Source: Pelobacter sp. UBA6812 (GTDB lineage Bacteria; Desulfobacterota; Desulfuromonadia; Desulfuromonadales; Syntrophotaleaceae). Taken from it: a stretch of 64,000 nt of DNA. The stretch covers positions 18,255 through 82,254 of the forward strand of contig DKEW01000055.1 of NCBI GenBank assembly GCA_002452265.1, given 5' to 3'. Made by a program: the position numbers and the translations under genes. This document shows, piece by piece, positions 47,934 to 57,224 of the stretch (the stretch's first letter is position 1; each line of letters starts with the position of its first letter). The notes under the pieces were generated by a model that was not told the DNA's origin, did no database searches, and worked only from the letters and a program-made list of their open reading frames with translations.

Positions 47934-49838
47934 TTACGGTTGCAGGTAATTTTTCAATGTCATGAGAGACCAGGTTACACCAGCCAGTGCCCCGGCAAAC
48001 AGGGGCAAGGTCAGCAGGGTATAATTGCGCACCAGATGTAATTCCGATTCGGTTTGCGCGATCACAAACGGGATCGAGCGCCGATGAGGGCGCTTGATAA
48101 CCACACGTTCGCTTTGAGTCGATTGCATATGCTCAGTGGCCAGGCTTTGTTCTAAAACGTGTTGTTCGATGGTGGACCGTGCCTGCTCCCATTCCGTTTC
48201 ACAGATGAGGCCGTCGCCGTTGCGGTCATACTGCTGCAGGGCCTCGGGATTGCGTTTCAGCTCCTGCAGGGCTTTGGTTACCCTCGCGCGCAAAGGGATC
48301 CGTGTCCGGCGGCTTTCCCCTGCCTCGCCGAGAATGAAAAGCCGGGCGCCTTCGGAAACGACCTCTTCCACCCATTTTTCATCGCTGCTGCCTATGGTTC
48401 CGAACAGGGAGGTTGCCCGGTCGCCGTAGGATTCTTGACGTTCGCGAGCCGAGACAGACGCGCCGCGGGGATCGATGGTAACCTTGCCGGTATCGTCCTC
48501 AAGGTAAAAGGGGACATGGCCGCTGTCTGTGGAATGCGACAATCGCCAATTGTTTTTGCTGTCTCGACGGTATTTTCGCAAACGGTAATAAACGCAAGGC
48601 AGTTGGCTCACCGGGGATACCAGTGCATATTTGCGCACCGCACGCCCCTGAAGCTCCACCAGGCCCATGGCCAGAGACCGGGCTTTACTGGTGGGGGTGT
48701 TTTCGATATATCTTTTCAATCGCAAAAAATGAAAACCTCCCCAAAGGCAGGCACCACTAAGAATCATTGGTAGAATGGCTGTGCGCACGCCGAACTTCAA
48801 GGCCGTCGCCAATAAATCGTTGCCAATGGTGGTCAGCAGGCCAAACCCTGTCGCCGCGGCGAACCCCAGGGTGAGTTGCGGTTTTATGGAACGATAGCTG
48901 CCATCCGACTTAGGGGGAGTCGGCAGGCTGGGGGGGGCGGGTGACGGTGGGGGAGAGGCCGGAATGTCGTCCCCTATTTCCTGGCACAGCGCTTGGAGTA
49001 GTGGCAGGGCGGCTGCGTCAGGCACCGCAATGTTGTAAGTGTTGGAGGGCGTGAGTTCGGTCATCATCCATCCAAAACAGGTCAGGGCGGCCAGGTTGTC
49101 ACGCTGCCAATGCAGGCCATCTTCGGCATTTTTGAGGCGGCATCCGGGCAGATTGGCAAGGCCGAAATCAAGAACCAGCCGGACGTCTTGCACATGGCTG
49201 CGGACCTGTTCGAGAATGATTTTGAGATTGCCGACGGCACTGAGGGTGGCGTGTTCACCCAAACCGCTTGGATCGAAACGGCCCGGCAGAATGCGTACCC
49301 CGGCATCGACGTTTTCCAGGTCGTTGAATCGATACAGATCCAGTACCGGTTTGCCGCGCAGGATGGCCTTGGTTAATTCTTCATCGCTTAGAGGCCGGAC
49401 GTCGCGGATTCCACTATAGACGTGTTGCGCCATGAGGTATTTGAGGTTTTTGGCCGCGGCCTGTCCGGACAGGTCGGCAAGCACCACCAGGATCCGATGT
49501 TGCGGTTCCAGTGACACGATCCGTTCGTCCGTCAGCAGGGATAGCTGCCCGTTGCCCGTACGCAACCCACGTAATCTCAAAGGGGCAAAGCGTGGAGGCC
49601 GCGCCTCGATGATCCAGCAGCCGATATCCTGTTCCGCAAGCAGTGCCGCAATGGCTTCCAGGCGTTCCCGTGAACCCTCCGCAATCAGGTTGGGGCCCCG
49701 GCCGATGAGGCGTTGCTTCAGGAGAAAGGCATCAAGCTGATACTTTTGGGCCAGCAGTGGTCGCAGTTGAGCCAGTTTTTCATTATCGGAAGGAATGCTT
49801 TGGGCAATCAACAGGTATTTGGAGGCGGGCTGGGTCAT
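47934..49838 (-). CDS. GIDE-domain membrane protein with EF-hand and N-terminal extension
   Basis: A 634-aa protein. Residues about 1-285 form a soluble, proline-ended N-terminal part with no recognised family. Two membrane helices lie near 322-370, followed by a GIDE domain (RYIENTPTSKARSLAMGLVELQGRAV, PCVYYRLRKYRR, PFYLEDDTGKVTIDPRGA), as in the eukaryotic MUL1-type ligase but without RING. One EF-hand-like loop, DRNGDGLICETEWE, is at about 551-564. Final membrane helices close the protein. It pairs with lemA downstream. Confidence 0.82.
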   Translation of the reverse strand: MTQPASKYLLIAQSIPSDNEKLAQLRPLLAQKYQLDAFLLKQRLIGRGPNLIAEGSRERLEAIAALLAEQDIGCWIIEARPPRFAPLRLRGLRTGNGQLSLLTDERIVSLEPQHRILVVLADLSGQAAAKNLKYLMAQHVYSGIRDVRPLSDEELTKAILRGKPVLDLYRFNDLENVDAGVRILPGRFDPSGLGEHATLSAVGNLKIILEQVRSHVQDVRLVLDFGLANLPGCRLKNAEDGLHWQRDNLAALTCFGWMMTELTPSNTYNIAVPDAAALPLLQALCQEIGDDIPASPPPSPAPPSLPTPPKSDGSYRSIKPQLTLGFAAATGFGLLTTIGNDLLATALKFGVRTAILPMILSGACLWGGFHFLRLKRYIENTPTSKARSLAMGLVELQGRAVRKYALVSPVSQLPCVYYRLRKYRRDSKNNWRLSHSTDSGHVPFYLEDDTGKVTIDPRGASVSARERQESYGDRATSLFGTIGSSDEKWVEEVVSEGARLFILGEAGESRRTRIPLRARVTKALQELKRNPEALQQYDRNGDGLICETEWEQARSTIEQHVLEQSLATEHMQSTQSERVVIKRPHRRSIPFVIAQTESELHLVRNYTLLTLPLFAGALAGVTWSLMTLKNYLQP

Positions 49839-50017
49839 GAAAGAGGCTTCCGGTTACGATTTTTGATGTGCAAAAATCCTTTATAGCGTGTTGCTCCTTA
49901 TGCGATCAAGGGATTTACGTCAAGCTCACTTGAAATTGACTTTGTGATAATTGTCTTGGCATCCCTTTATATGGTAGGGTGGCAGCGTTTTTTATTTCCT
50001 ACCAGGAGTTTTAATTT

Positions 50018-50581
50018 ATGGCTACAACCGCTGATTTGAAAAGGAATCTGGTCATCCAGATCGACAATGCCCCTTGCATGGTGCTTGATGTGACCACCCA
50101 GACCCCCTCGGCCCGGGGCGGCAGCACCCTGATCAAAACCAAGTACCGCAATCTGCTGACCGGGCAGGTTCTCGAAAAGGCCTTCAAGAGCGGTGAGCGT
50201 GTTGAGGATGCCGATTTTGAACGTCGCAAAGGGCAGTTTCTGTATGCCGTCGAAGAGCATGGCGTGTTCATGGATCTTGAAAATTACGAACAATACGAGA
50301 TCGGCGGGGATATGTATGAGGCTGTCCAGGGTTATCTGACTGAAGGGCTGGAGCTTCAACTCGGGCTATTTCAGGGCCTGGTGGTCAGCGTCGACTTGCC
50401 CCAGAATGTGGAACTGACCGTCACCGAGACGGCACCTGCGCTGAAAAATGCCACGGCCACCGCTCAGACCAAAGAAGCCATCCTTGAAACCGGCCTGCGT
50501 CTGCAGGTTCCACCGTATCTGGAGTCGGGCGAACGCATCAAGGTCGATACCCGCGAGGGTCGTTTTGTTTCCAGGGCTTGA
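50018..50581 (+). CDS. yeiP: EF-P paralogue of the YeiP (EfpL) type
   Basis: A 187-aa translation factor with the three EF-P domains. The tip of domain I reads TPSARGGSTL, with Arg where E. coli EF-P has the modified Lys in PGKGQ; this SxTARG-like tip and the LxxVETAP..KxAxAxA..K.A.L.TGL.IQVP.YLxxGE ending match YeiP. Such proteins help ribosomes through proline-rich or related stalls without lysine modification. AGGAG upstream supports the start. No epm modification genes are nearby. Confidence 0.9.
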   Translation: MATTADLKRNLVIQIDNAPCMVLDVTTQTPSARGGSTLIKTKYRNLLTGQVLEKAFKSGERVEDADFERRKGQFLYAVEEHGVFMDLENYEQYEIGGDMYEAVQGYLTEGLELQLGLFQGLVVSVDLPQNVELTVTETAPALKNATATAQTKEAILETGLRLQVPPYLESGERIKVDTREGRFVSRA

Positions 50582-50621
50582 GGATTATTTCACGGGTTCA
50601 TGGAATTGTAGTTGAATATTT

Positions 50622-50706
50622 TTTACCGCGGAGGCCGCAGGATTCGCTTTGGAAGCCTCTTTAAATCAAAGACTCTTTTCTGTGAACTCGGCGTGCTCTG
50701 CGGTAT
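50622..50706. repeat. Inverted repeat, TACCGCGGAGGCCGCAG family
   Basis: TTACCGCGGAGGCCGCAG at the left and GGCGTGCTCTGCGGTAT at the right are approximate inverses around a centre with AAGCCTCT and AAAGACTC. Noncoding, between yeiP and a small gene. Confidence 0.6.
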
Positions 50707-50773
50707 ATTTACTTTTTTCGAGACAGGCGGGATCGACCGCCAAGATATGGAAAAGGGATAAGGAGAGAGAACC

Positions 50774-51076
50774 ATGCCTATTACCGGCCCGCGTATTGTT
50801 CGAAATATGAGAGAGTTTATCAGCCGCAACGGAGACGATTGGGCTAACTGGTATATCGGTATTGCCGTAGATCCATCCGATCGCCTGGCCGATGACCACA
50901 AGGTTGATATCGGCAGGGATCTATGGGTATGCAGCGAAGCCTTCACGCCGGAAGAAGCGCTTTTGATAAGAGACCGCTTTGTTGATGAGCACGGAGTTGA
51001 TAACGATGATGCCCGTGACGAGAAGCAAGGCAGGTTTGTGTATGCCTACAAAAAGGCGCCTCATACCAAACCCTGA
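50774..51076 (+). CDS. Conserved small protein of unknown function
   Basis: A 100-aa acidic soluble protein. The WYIGIAVDPSDRLADDHKVD segment (about residues 26-45) recalls the start of GIY-YIG-like small proteins (WYxGxxxDPxxRLxxxHxV), and the end RFVYAYKKA fits the same family. No nuclease role can be claimed. GGAGAGAG precedes ATG 50774. Confidence 0.72.
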   Translation: MPITGPRIVRNMREFISRNGDDWANWYIGIAVDPSDRLADDHKVDIGRDLWVCSEAFTPEEALLIRDRFVDEHGVDNDDARDEKQGRFVYAYKKAPHTKP

Positions 51077-51151
51077 TCGAAAGGGCGTGACAGGTCTCAA
51101 CTGTTGCCAACACCGGTCATGCTAGGTTGATCTGGCTGTTGAATTGATAAT

Positions 51152-51184
51152 AAAAAAGGCCGCTCCGGAAGGAGCGGCCTTTTT
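51152..51184. terminator. Bidirectional terminator before the acetate transporter stop
   Basis: AAAAAAGGCCGCTCC pairs perfectly with GGAGCGGCCTTTTT around a GGAA loop. It serves the convergent + strand small gene and - strand transporter gene. Confidence 0.92.
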
Positions 51185-51206
51185 GTGTATCGTTAAAGCG
51201 CGAAGA

Positions 51207-51797
51207 TTACAGAGGCAACAGTTTTTTGCCGTAAACTTCGTTGATAACCTGGGCCAGGCCGGTGTAGATGGCGCTCATGCCGCAGAAAATGCCTTCGTAG
51301 CCGGCGATGTGGCCGATGGTGTGACGCATGGGGTTGTCGCCGGGGATGGTGTGCTCATAGGCCAGCAGGAAGAACAGGATAACCAGGGTACCGAAAACTA
51401 CCTGCAGGGCGCGGCTCAGTTTCAAGGTGCCGATGAACAGTACCAGGGTAAACAGGCCCCACATGAACAGGTAAGCGGCAAGACCGGCATCGTCAACTGC
51501 CACAGCTTTGCCAAAGCCCATGTCCGGCAGGATCCACAGGGCTACCAGGGTCAGCCAGAACATGCCGTAGGAAGTAAAGGCGGTAGTAGCGAAAGTGTTG
51601 CCTTTTTTCCACTCCATGATGCCGGCGATAACCTGGGCGGCGCCGCCGTAGAAGATGCCCATGGCCAGGATCATGGCGCTGAGGCCGATGATGTTAGCAT
51701 TGTGCAGGTTGAGCAGGACGGTGGTCATGCCGAAGCCCATGAGGCCCAGAGGCGCGGGATTCGCGGTCTTGTCGACGATCGAGAGCTGATCTGCCAT
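51207..51797 (-). CDS. satP: GPR1/FUN34/YaaH (SatP) acetate/succinate transporter
   Basis: A 196-aa inner-membrane protein with six helices. The family signature NPAPLGLMGFGMTT is at residues 13-26, and AMGIFYGGAAQVIAGIMEWKKGNTF follows. It takes up or releases acetate or succinate, which fits the fermentative/acetate metabolism implied by ackA at 57567. Confidence 0.93.
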   Translation of the reverse strand: MADQLSIVDKTANPAPLGLMGFGMTTVLLNLHNANIIGLSAMILAMGIFYGGAAQVIAGIMEWKKGNTFATTAFTSYGMFWLTLVALWILPDMGFGKAVAVDDAGLAAYLFMWGLFTLVLFIGTLKLSRALQVVFGTLVILFFLLAYEHTIPGDNPMRHTIGHIAGYEGIFCGMSAIYTGLAQVINEVYGKKLLPL

Positions 51798-52157
51798 TGT
51801 TTGTTTCCTCCCAGAAAAATATAGGTTTTGCCGGCAATAGTTGCCGACACGAATGATTTCCTACTGGATGTGTTTAGAACTGTGTTTGTAGAAATCGCGG
51901 AATTATTATTTATAATGAGGCGCGAAGTCAAGTCCCCAGTGTCTTAAAAAGCCTTTCGATGTGGTATACGTTTCAGTTTTGAGGGGATGTAACGGCTTGA
52001 TGTATAGTTGAAAATTACTGCCGAACGGCCAAACGTGTGGATGCTTTCAGCAAAGGTTGACCGCTGCCGGGCGGGCTTGCTACTCTCTTGTTTCAAGGGC
52101 TTGCAGGAATGGCTTTTGCCGGTCGGGTATTTTTCCCGGCAGTTTTAACCTCTTAAG
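51798..52157. other. Intergenic region, divergent satP/uvrC
   Basis: This 360-base region must hold promoters for both genes. TATAAT at 51911-51916 (+ strand) with TTGTAG 19 bases upstream is a weak candidate and is far from uvrC. No RNA gene or repeat is seen. Confidence 0.45.
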
Positions 52158-54011
52158 ATGACGGAAACAAAAATGTTCACCTTTGAAGCTGCAAAGTACC
52201 CCACCGCCAGTGGCGTGTATATCATGAAGGGTGAGCAGGGGACGGTTTTTTACGTTGGCAAGGCCAAGAACCTGCGCAGTCGGTTGCGCAGTTACTTCTC
52301 CGAGCATGGGGACAGCCGCCCGCAGATCCAGTTTTTACTTAAACGTGTCTGCGATATCGAAACCATCGTCACCGACACCGAAAAAGAAGCGCTGATCCTG
52401 GAAAACACTCTCATCAAAAAATACCGGCCGCGCTACAACATCAATCTGCGCGACGACAAGACCTATCTTTCCTTGCGTCTCGACCCGCGCGAGGAATTTC
52501 CCATGCTGCAGCTGGTGCGGCGGGTGCGACGTGACGGGGCACTCTATTTCGGCCCCTATGCTTCATCCACCGCGGTGCGTGCCACCCTTAAGGAGATTTA
52601 CCGGATCTTCCCCTTGCGGCGGCATCCCTTTGAAACCTGTCGCCGTCGTACGCGTCCCTGTCTCTATTATCAGATCGGGCAATGTAGCGGGCCTTGTCAT
52701 GGCAAGATCAGCGCTGCGGACTATCGTCGGTTGGTCGACGGTGCTCTGGCGTTGCTGAGCGGACGGGAGACAGAGGTGGTGGCGGCCCTCCGGAGGCAGA
52801 TGACGGTTGCGGCCGAGCGTATGGCCTTTGAAGAGGCAGCCCGATTGCGTGATCAGGTGCGGGCCATCGAGCAGACTGTCGAGCGGCAGAAGGTGGTGGA
52901 GTCCGGCGGCGGCGACCAGGATGTCATCGGCTTGCATCGCGAAGGGGGCGAGGTCGAGATCGCCATCCTGTTTGTGCGCGAAGGCAAGGTTATTGACCGA
53001 CGCAGTTACAATCTTGAATGGCGACTGGACGAGGAGGAATTGCTCTCGACTTTTCTGCAGCGGTTTTACGGGCGCGAGGTGTGTATCCCCGATCGGGTGT
53101 TGTTGCCATTTTTGCCGGAGGGCAGCGAGGTGCTGGCCGACTGGCTGGGTGAGCAGCGGGGCAAAAAAGTGCAGGTTTTGGCACCTCAGCGCGGCGCGCG
53201 GCGTGAACTGGTGGCTTTGGCTGCCCGCAATGCCGAGGAAAGCTTTCGGGAAAGAGGTTCCCGGCGCGAGGCGCGGCAAGGGGTGCTGGAGGAGATTGCA
53301 ACGCGTTTGCAGCTGAGCAGGGTTCCCCATCGAATTGAATGTTTCGATATCTCCAACGTTCAGGGGCGATTCAGCGTCGGCAGTATGGCGGTGCTTACCG
53401 ATGGGGAGCCGGATAAGGCCGCTTACCGGCATTTCCGGATTCGCAGTGTCGAGGGCAGTGATGATTATGCTTCCCTTTACGAGGTTCTCAGACGCCGGTT
53501 GGAGCGTGGCGTGCGCGAGGAGATGCTGCCCGACTTCATTCTCATGGATGGTGGCAAGGGGCAGTTGACCGTGGTCTGCACAGTGCTGGATGAATTGGGT
53601 CTGGCAGGGCGCATCGATGTGGCCGGCATTGCCAAAAGCCGGGTCATGGCCAACGTTCGCGGCAAGGTGGTGGAACGCAGCGAAGAGCGGTTCTTTTTAC
53701 CCGGTCGCAAAAATCCGGTCAACCTCCGTCAGGGATCACCGGCGTTGTTCATGCTCGAACGGTTGCGTGACGAGGCCCACCGATTTGCCATCACCCACCA
53801 TCGAAAATTACGCCGTAGCAGCACCCTGGGTTCCGTGCTGGAGGAGATACCTGGGATCGGTGAAAAACGCCGTAAGGCGTTGCTGAAACATTTCGGCAGC
53901 CTGAAGGCGATTCAAGCCGCCACCCTCGACGAGTTGCGAGCCATGCCAGGCCTGCCTGCCGGACTGGCGGAACGTCTCTTTGCGGCGTTTCAGGAGCGGA
54001 AGTCATCGTGA
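52158..54011 (+). CDS. uvrC: Excinuclease ABC subunit C
   Basis: A 617-aa nucleotide excision repair nuclease. N-terminal GIY-YIG domain (SGVYIMKGEQGTVFYVGKAKNLRSRLRSYF), CLYYQIGQCSGPC Cys cluster, UVR motif (MAFEEAARLRDQVRAIE), C-terminal RNase H-like nuclease (RIECFDISNVQGRFSVGSMAV, FILMDGGKGQL) and a helix-hairpin-helix tail (EEIPGIGEKRRKALLKHFGSL). ATG 52158 is taken; ATG 52173 is possible. No strong ribosome site. Confidence 0.96.
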   Translation: MTETKMFTFEAAKYPTASGVYIMKGEQGTVFYVGKAKNLRSRLRSYFSEHGDSRPQIQFLLKRVCDIETIVTDTEKEALILENTLIKKYRPRYNINLRDDKTYLSLRLDPREEFPMLQLVRRVRRDGALYFGPYASSTAVRATLKEIYRIFPLRRHPFETCRRRTRPCLYYQIGQCSGPCHGKISAADYRRLVDGALALLSGRETEVVAALRRQMTVAAERMAFEEAARLRDQVRAIEQTVERQKVVESGGGDQDVIGLHREGGEVEIAILFVREGKVIDRRSYNLEWRLDEEELLSTFLQRFYGREVCIPDRVLLPFLPEGSEVLADWLGEQRGKKVQVLAPQRGARRELVALAARNAEESFRERGSRREARQGVLEEIATRLQLSRVPHRIECFDISNVQGRFSVGSMAVLTDGEPDKAAYRHFRIRSVEGSDDYASLYEVLRRRLERGVREEMLPDFILMDGGKGQLTVVCTVLDELGLAGRIDVAGIAKSRVMANVRGKVVERSEERFFLPGRKNPVNLRQGSPALFMLERLRDEAHRFAITHHRKLRRSSTLGSVLEEIPGIGEKRRKALLKHFGSLKAIQAATLDELRAMPGLPAGLAERLFAAFQERKSS

Positions 54012-54091
54012 CCGGGTGCATTCGGTGTATTTGACCGGAAGTTTTTCCACATGAACAAGAAAACCTGTTTACCACGAAGGATTCATGCATT

Positions 54092-54232
54092 AACAGGGAT
54101 ATGCAGGATGATCAGGATAAACCTTTAAACCCAAGGCCGTTGGTTTTCATCCTGTCTATCCTGAATATCCCTGTTCGTGGAGGCTTTGTCGTTATAGGAA
54201 CTTCTTCGTGTCCTTCGCAATCTTCGTGGTGC
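54092..54232. repeat. Inverted repeat (AACAGGGATATGCAGGAT) plus CTTCGTG repeat
   Basis: 54092-54121 and 54145-54175 are near-perfect inverses (arms begin AACAGGGATATGCAGGAT and end GAATATCCCTGTT). The CTTCGTGTCCTTCG...TTCGTGGT motif at 54203-54232 is the same family as at 25460. Noncoding, between uvrC and malQ. Confidence 0.8.
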
Positions 54233-54258
54233 AAACTCCGATCAGACATTTATCCCAT

Positions 54259-55764
54259 TTAAGATACGTTTTTCGGCGCCCGGCCGAAGCGGCGGGTCAT
54301 GTCTCCCAGACGCTGTTGCAGTTCCGAGGTCAGTGCACCCGGCAGGTAGCGCCAACCCCAATTGGCATCGGCGCGGCCGGGGTGATTCATCCGCGCTTCG
54401 CCACCCAGTTCCAGCAGATCCTGCAGCGGGCAGATGGCAAGTCGGGCAACGCTCGACCAGGCAAGGTGGATAAGGTCCCAGGGCATGCCCACTGAGGACC
54501 GGCCGAGGTAGGCTGCGGTTTCGTTGCGGAGCGCCGGCTCCAGAGTCTGCCACCAGCCGAGGGTCGTATCGTTGTCATGGGTTCCGGTGTAGACGATGCA
54601 ATGCACCGGCAGATTGTGGGGCAGGTAGGGGTTGTCCGGCCCGGAATCGAAGGCGAACTGCAAAATCTTCATGCCGGGCAGACCAAACCGGTCGCGCAGT
54701 TGCTCGACTTCGGGGGTGATGACGCCCAGATCCTCGGCCACCAGCGGCAATGCCGGATACTTATGCTGCAGGGCGGAGAACAGGGCTTCGCCGGGGCTGT
54801 CCCACCATTGGCCGTTGATGGCGGTCTTTTCCCCGGCCGGGATGGCCCAGCAGGCGATGAACCCACGGAAATGATCGATGCGCAGCAGATCGCATTGTTG
54901 CAGGTTCCACGCGAGCCGGTCCTGCCACCAGGTGAAATCGTCCTGTTGATGCGCTTCCCAGCGATACAAAGGGTTGCCCCAGCGTTGGCCGGTAGCGCTG
55001 AAATAATCGGGGGGCACACCGGCCACCACCGTCGGCTGTAATTGCTGATCCAGATGGAACAGATCGGGGCGCGCCCACACGTCCGCCGAATCAAGTGCCA
55101 CAAAGATCGGCATGTCGCCCAGAATGCGCACTCCGCGCCGGTTGGCATAATCGCGCAAAGCCAGCCACTGTTCAAAAAATACGAACTGGCTGTAGCGATG
55201 GAAGTACAGGCTGTCCGCCAGTTCTGCACGGGCCTGCTCCAAGGCGTTCGGCTGTCTTTCCCTCAGGGGCTGGGACCATTGCTGCCACGGCTGGTCGCCG
55301 AACTTCCGCCGCAGGGCGCAGAACATTACGAAGTCCTCCAGCCAGCCGGCCTGTTCATGGCAGAAGGTGTCGAAGTCGGTTTTACGCCGGGCAGAGGCTC
55401 CCTCGCGAAAGCGTTTGCCTGCCTTGCGCAGCAGTCGGGTTTTGAAAGGGTCGACGAACCCGAAATGCGCCAGACCTTCTTCCAGACTGACACCCGCCAG
55501 ATCTTCAGGTTCGAGATCTCCCTCCTCCACCAACCGCTCAAGGGAAACCAACAGTGGATTGCCGGCGAACGCCGACAGGGCGCTGTAGGGCGAATGGCCG
55601 TAGCCTGTCGGACCCAAAGGCAGGATCTGCCAGATGCTCTGCCCTGCTCCGGCCAGAAAATCGACGAATCGCCAGGCTTCGGTGCCCAGATCGCCCATGC
55701 CGTGCGGCCCCGGCAGGGAGGTGGGGTGCAGCAGAACCCCGCTGGCGCGGTGCTGGCCCGTCAT
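54259..55764 (-). CDS. malQ: 4-alpha-glucanotransferase (amylomaltase)
   Basis: A 501-aa GH77 enzyme that rearranges maltodextrins or glycogen-derived chains. Family signatures are GVLLHPTSLPGPHGMGDLG at the start, WQILPLGPTGYGHSPYSALSAFAGNP, LLRIDHFRGF (nucleophile Asp), LVAEDLGVITPEV (acid/base Glu), and TGTHDNDTTLGWW (third acidic residue). It overlaps the upstream small gene by 4 bases, implying translational coupling. Confidence 0.96.
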   Translation of the reverse strand: MTGQHRASGVLLHPTSLPGPHGMGDLGTEAWRFVDFLAGAGQSIWQILPLGPTGYGHSPYSALSAFAGNPLLVSLERLVEEGDLEPEDLAGVSLEEGLAHFGFVDPFKTRLLRKAGKRFREGASARRKTDFDTFCHEQAGWLEDFVMFCALRRKFGDQPWQQWSQPLRERQPNALEQARAELADSLYFHRYSQFVFFEQWLALRDYANRRGVRILGDMPIFVALDSADVWARPDLFHLDQQLQPTVVAGVPPDYFSATGQRWGNPLYRWEAHQQDDFTWWQDRLAWNLQQCDLLRIDHFRGFIACWAIPAGEKTAINGQWWDSPGEALFSALQHKYPALPLVAEDLGVITPEVEQLRDRFGLPGMKILQFAFDSGPDNPYLPHNLPVHCIVYTGTHDNDTTLGWWQTLEPALRNETAAYLGRSSVGMPWDLIHLAWSSVARLAICPLQDLLELGGEARMNHPGRADANWGWRYLPGALTSELQQRLGDMTRRFGRAPKNVS

Positions 55765-56213
55765 GACGGGTTACTTGAGCCGAGGGAGTCTTTTTCTGCG
55801 GCAACCAGCACCTGTCGCGCGGCCAGCAGGCGTCGGTAGTAGTTGGCGGCTTTCTGATGCTGGCCGGATGCCAGGGCCTTATGCAGATCCCCTTCCAGTT
55901 CGGCCACTTCCAGGCGCTTGTAATAGTCCATGGTTTCGAGCAGGTGCGCGACGACGATGCGGGCGGTCAACAGGGGGTGGTTGTTGGTGACGTTGGCTGC
56001 CGGATACATGGTGCCGTGCTCAAGCTCAACTTCCAGTCCGGCCCGAAAATCTTCCAACGGGATTTTCAACCCGGCCGTGTCGGTGTTGGCCAGGATCATG
56101 CCGGCTTCGTCTTCGGATACTTCGATTTTGTCCAGACATGTCCAGTCTCTTATATCCAGAGCTTTGCATACCCTCTGTACTTCCTCCACAGTGATATAGA
56201 CAGGCAGTTCCAT
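55761..56213 (-). CDS. Small conserved protein (DUF5661-like)
   Basis: A 150-aa soluble protein with GLEVELEHGTMYPAANVTNNHPLLTARIVVAHLLETMDYYKRLEVAEL in the centre. This HG...NVT.dhP..TakIalaHL.E...YY..L pattern is shared with a family I believe is DUF5661, function unknown; histidines may bind metal. It is translationally coupled to malQ (4-base overlap). Confidence 0.7.
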   Translation of the reverse strand: MELPVYITVEEVQRVCKALDIRDWTCLDKIEVSEDEAGMILANTDTAGLKIPLEDFRAGLEVELEHGTMYPAANVTNNHPLLTARIVVAHLLETMDYYKRLEVAELEGDLHKALASGQHQKAANYYRRLLAARQVLVAAEKDSLGSSNPS

Positions 56214-56352
56214 GGTGGTATCCTTTGGTTTGAGATGTGGTTGTCAGCTTGCTATTACGCTTCATTATACTCGATGTGGCGTGGTTTCCCACAAGCACCT
56301 GTTCAGTATGGGGTTTTTAACACGATGAGCGTTTCAGGCGAGGAGGATGGTC

Positions 56353-57147
56353 ATGGAGAATCAGCAGCGTGTGATCGAAGATGTCGGAATGGCCAGTTTG
56401 CAATTTCCTATCCGGGTTTTATCCGGGCGTAATGCCCAGGGGCAGGATACGGTTGCCAGTATAACCGTTAATGCCCGCATTCTTCAGGAATTTGAAGCTC
56501 GCTGGATCGACCGTTTTATCCAGGTATTGCATCGACATAGAGGTATTGTCGGCGCAACCGCATTGCAGGATCAGGCCCTCGATTATCTGCACGAGCTCAA
56601 TGCCCGTTCGGTATGCGTTGAGTATGAATTTCCCTATTTTATCGAGAAGACTACCCCGGTGTCCGGGGAGAAGTGCCTGGTGAGGTATCGTTGCGCTTAT
56701 GCGGTGCGGGTCCATGCCCTTAGTAGCGAACCAACAGTTCTTTTTCGTATAGAAGTGCCGTGCATAACCACCTACCCCAGCTCCTCTCGGGAAAAACCCG
56801 GTGGGTTGTTTGGCCAGCTCAGTCGCATCAGCCTGGAAGTCATGACGCGCAGGGATATCTACCCCGAGGATCTCGTCGACATGGTCGATCGTCAGGCCTT
56901 GGCGCCACTGTACTCTTATCTCACCGAAGCAGATCAGATGCATATAATCGAGCGGGTACATGCCGAGGAAAGGAGTAGCGTAGTGGTCCTGGACGCCATC
57001 AAATTGGAGTTAGCGCGTCGTCGGGATATTGAGTGGTATGCGGTCAAATCAGCCAATTACGGCATGCTGCATTCCTACTCGACCATGGTCGGGCTGGAAA
57101 AAAGTCCCTGGGTTCCATTCAGCGGCTATGAGTCGGGTGATATCTGA
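56353..57147 (+). CDS. FolE2 (GTP cyclohydrolase IB)-like protein with altered active site
   Basis: A 264-aa protein of the FolE2 fold. Landmarks are TVASITVNARILQEFEARWIDRFIQVL at the N-terminus, and EDLVDMVDRQALAPLYSYLTEADQMHIIERVHAEERSSVVVLDAIKLELARR with YAVKSANYGMLHSYS at the C-terminus. FolE2 has a CPCS-type catalytic Cys motif with an AHNQR His; here the segment reads VPCITTYPSSSREKPGG and the AHNQR is not visible. The enzyme may be inactive as a cyclohydrolase or act differently. AGGAGG six bases upstream favours ATG 56353 over 56347. Confidence 0.72.
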   Translation: MENQQRVIEDVGMASLQFPIRVLSGRNAQGQDTVASITVNARILQEFEARWIDRFIQVLHRHRGIVGATALQDQALDYLHELNARSVCVEYEFPYFIEKTTPVSGEKCLVRYRCAYAVRVHALSSEPTVLFRIEVPCITTYPSSSREKPGGLFGQLSRISLEVMTRRDIYPEDLVDMVDRQALAPLYSYLTEADQMHIIERVHAEERSSVVVLDAIKLELARRRDIEWYAVKSANYGMLHSYSTMVGLEKSPWVPFSGYESGDI

Positions 57148-57224
57148 AAGTTTGTGCTGCAGAGGTAAAACTTTGTAGGAGTTACGACTCATTCTGTGTT
57201 GCGGAGTCATTTAATCCGTATAGC

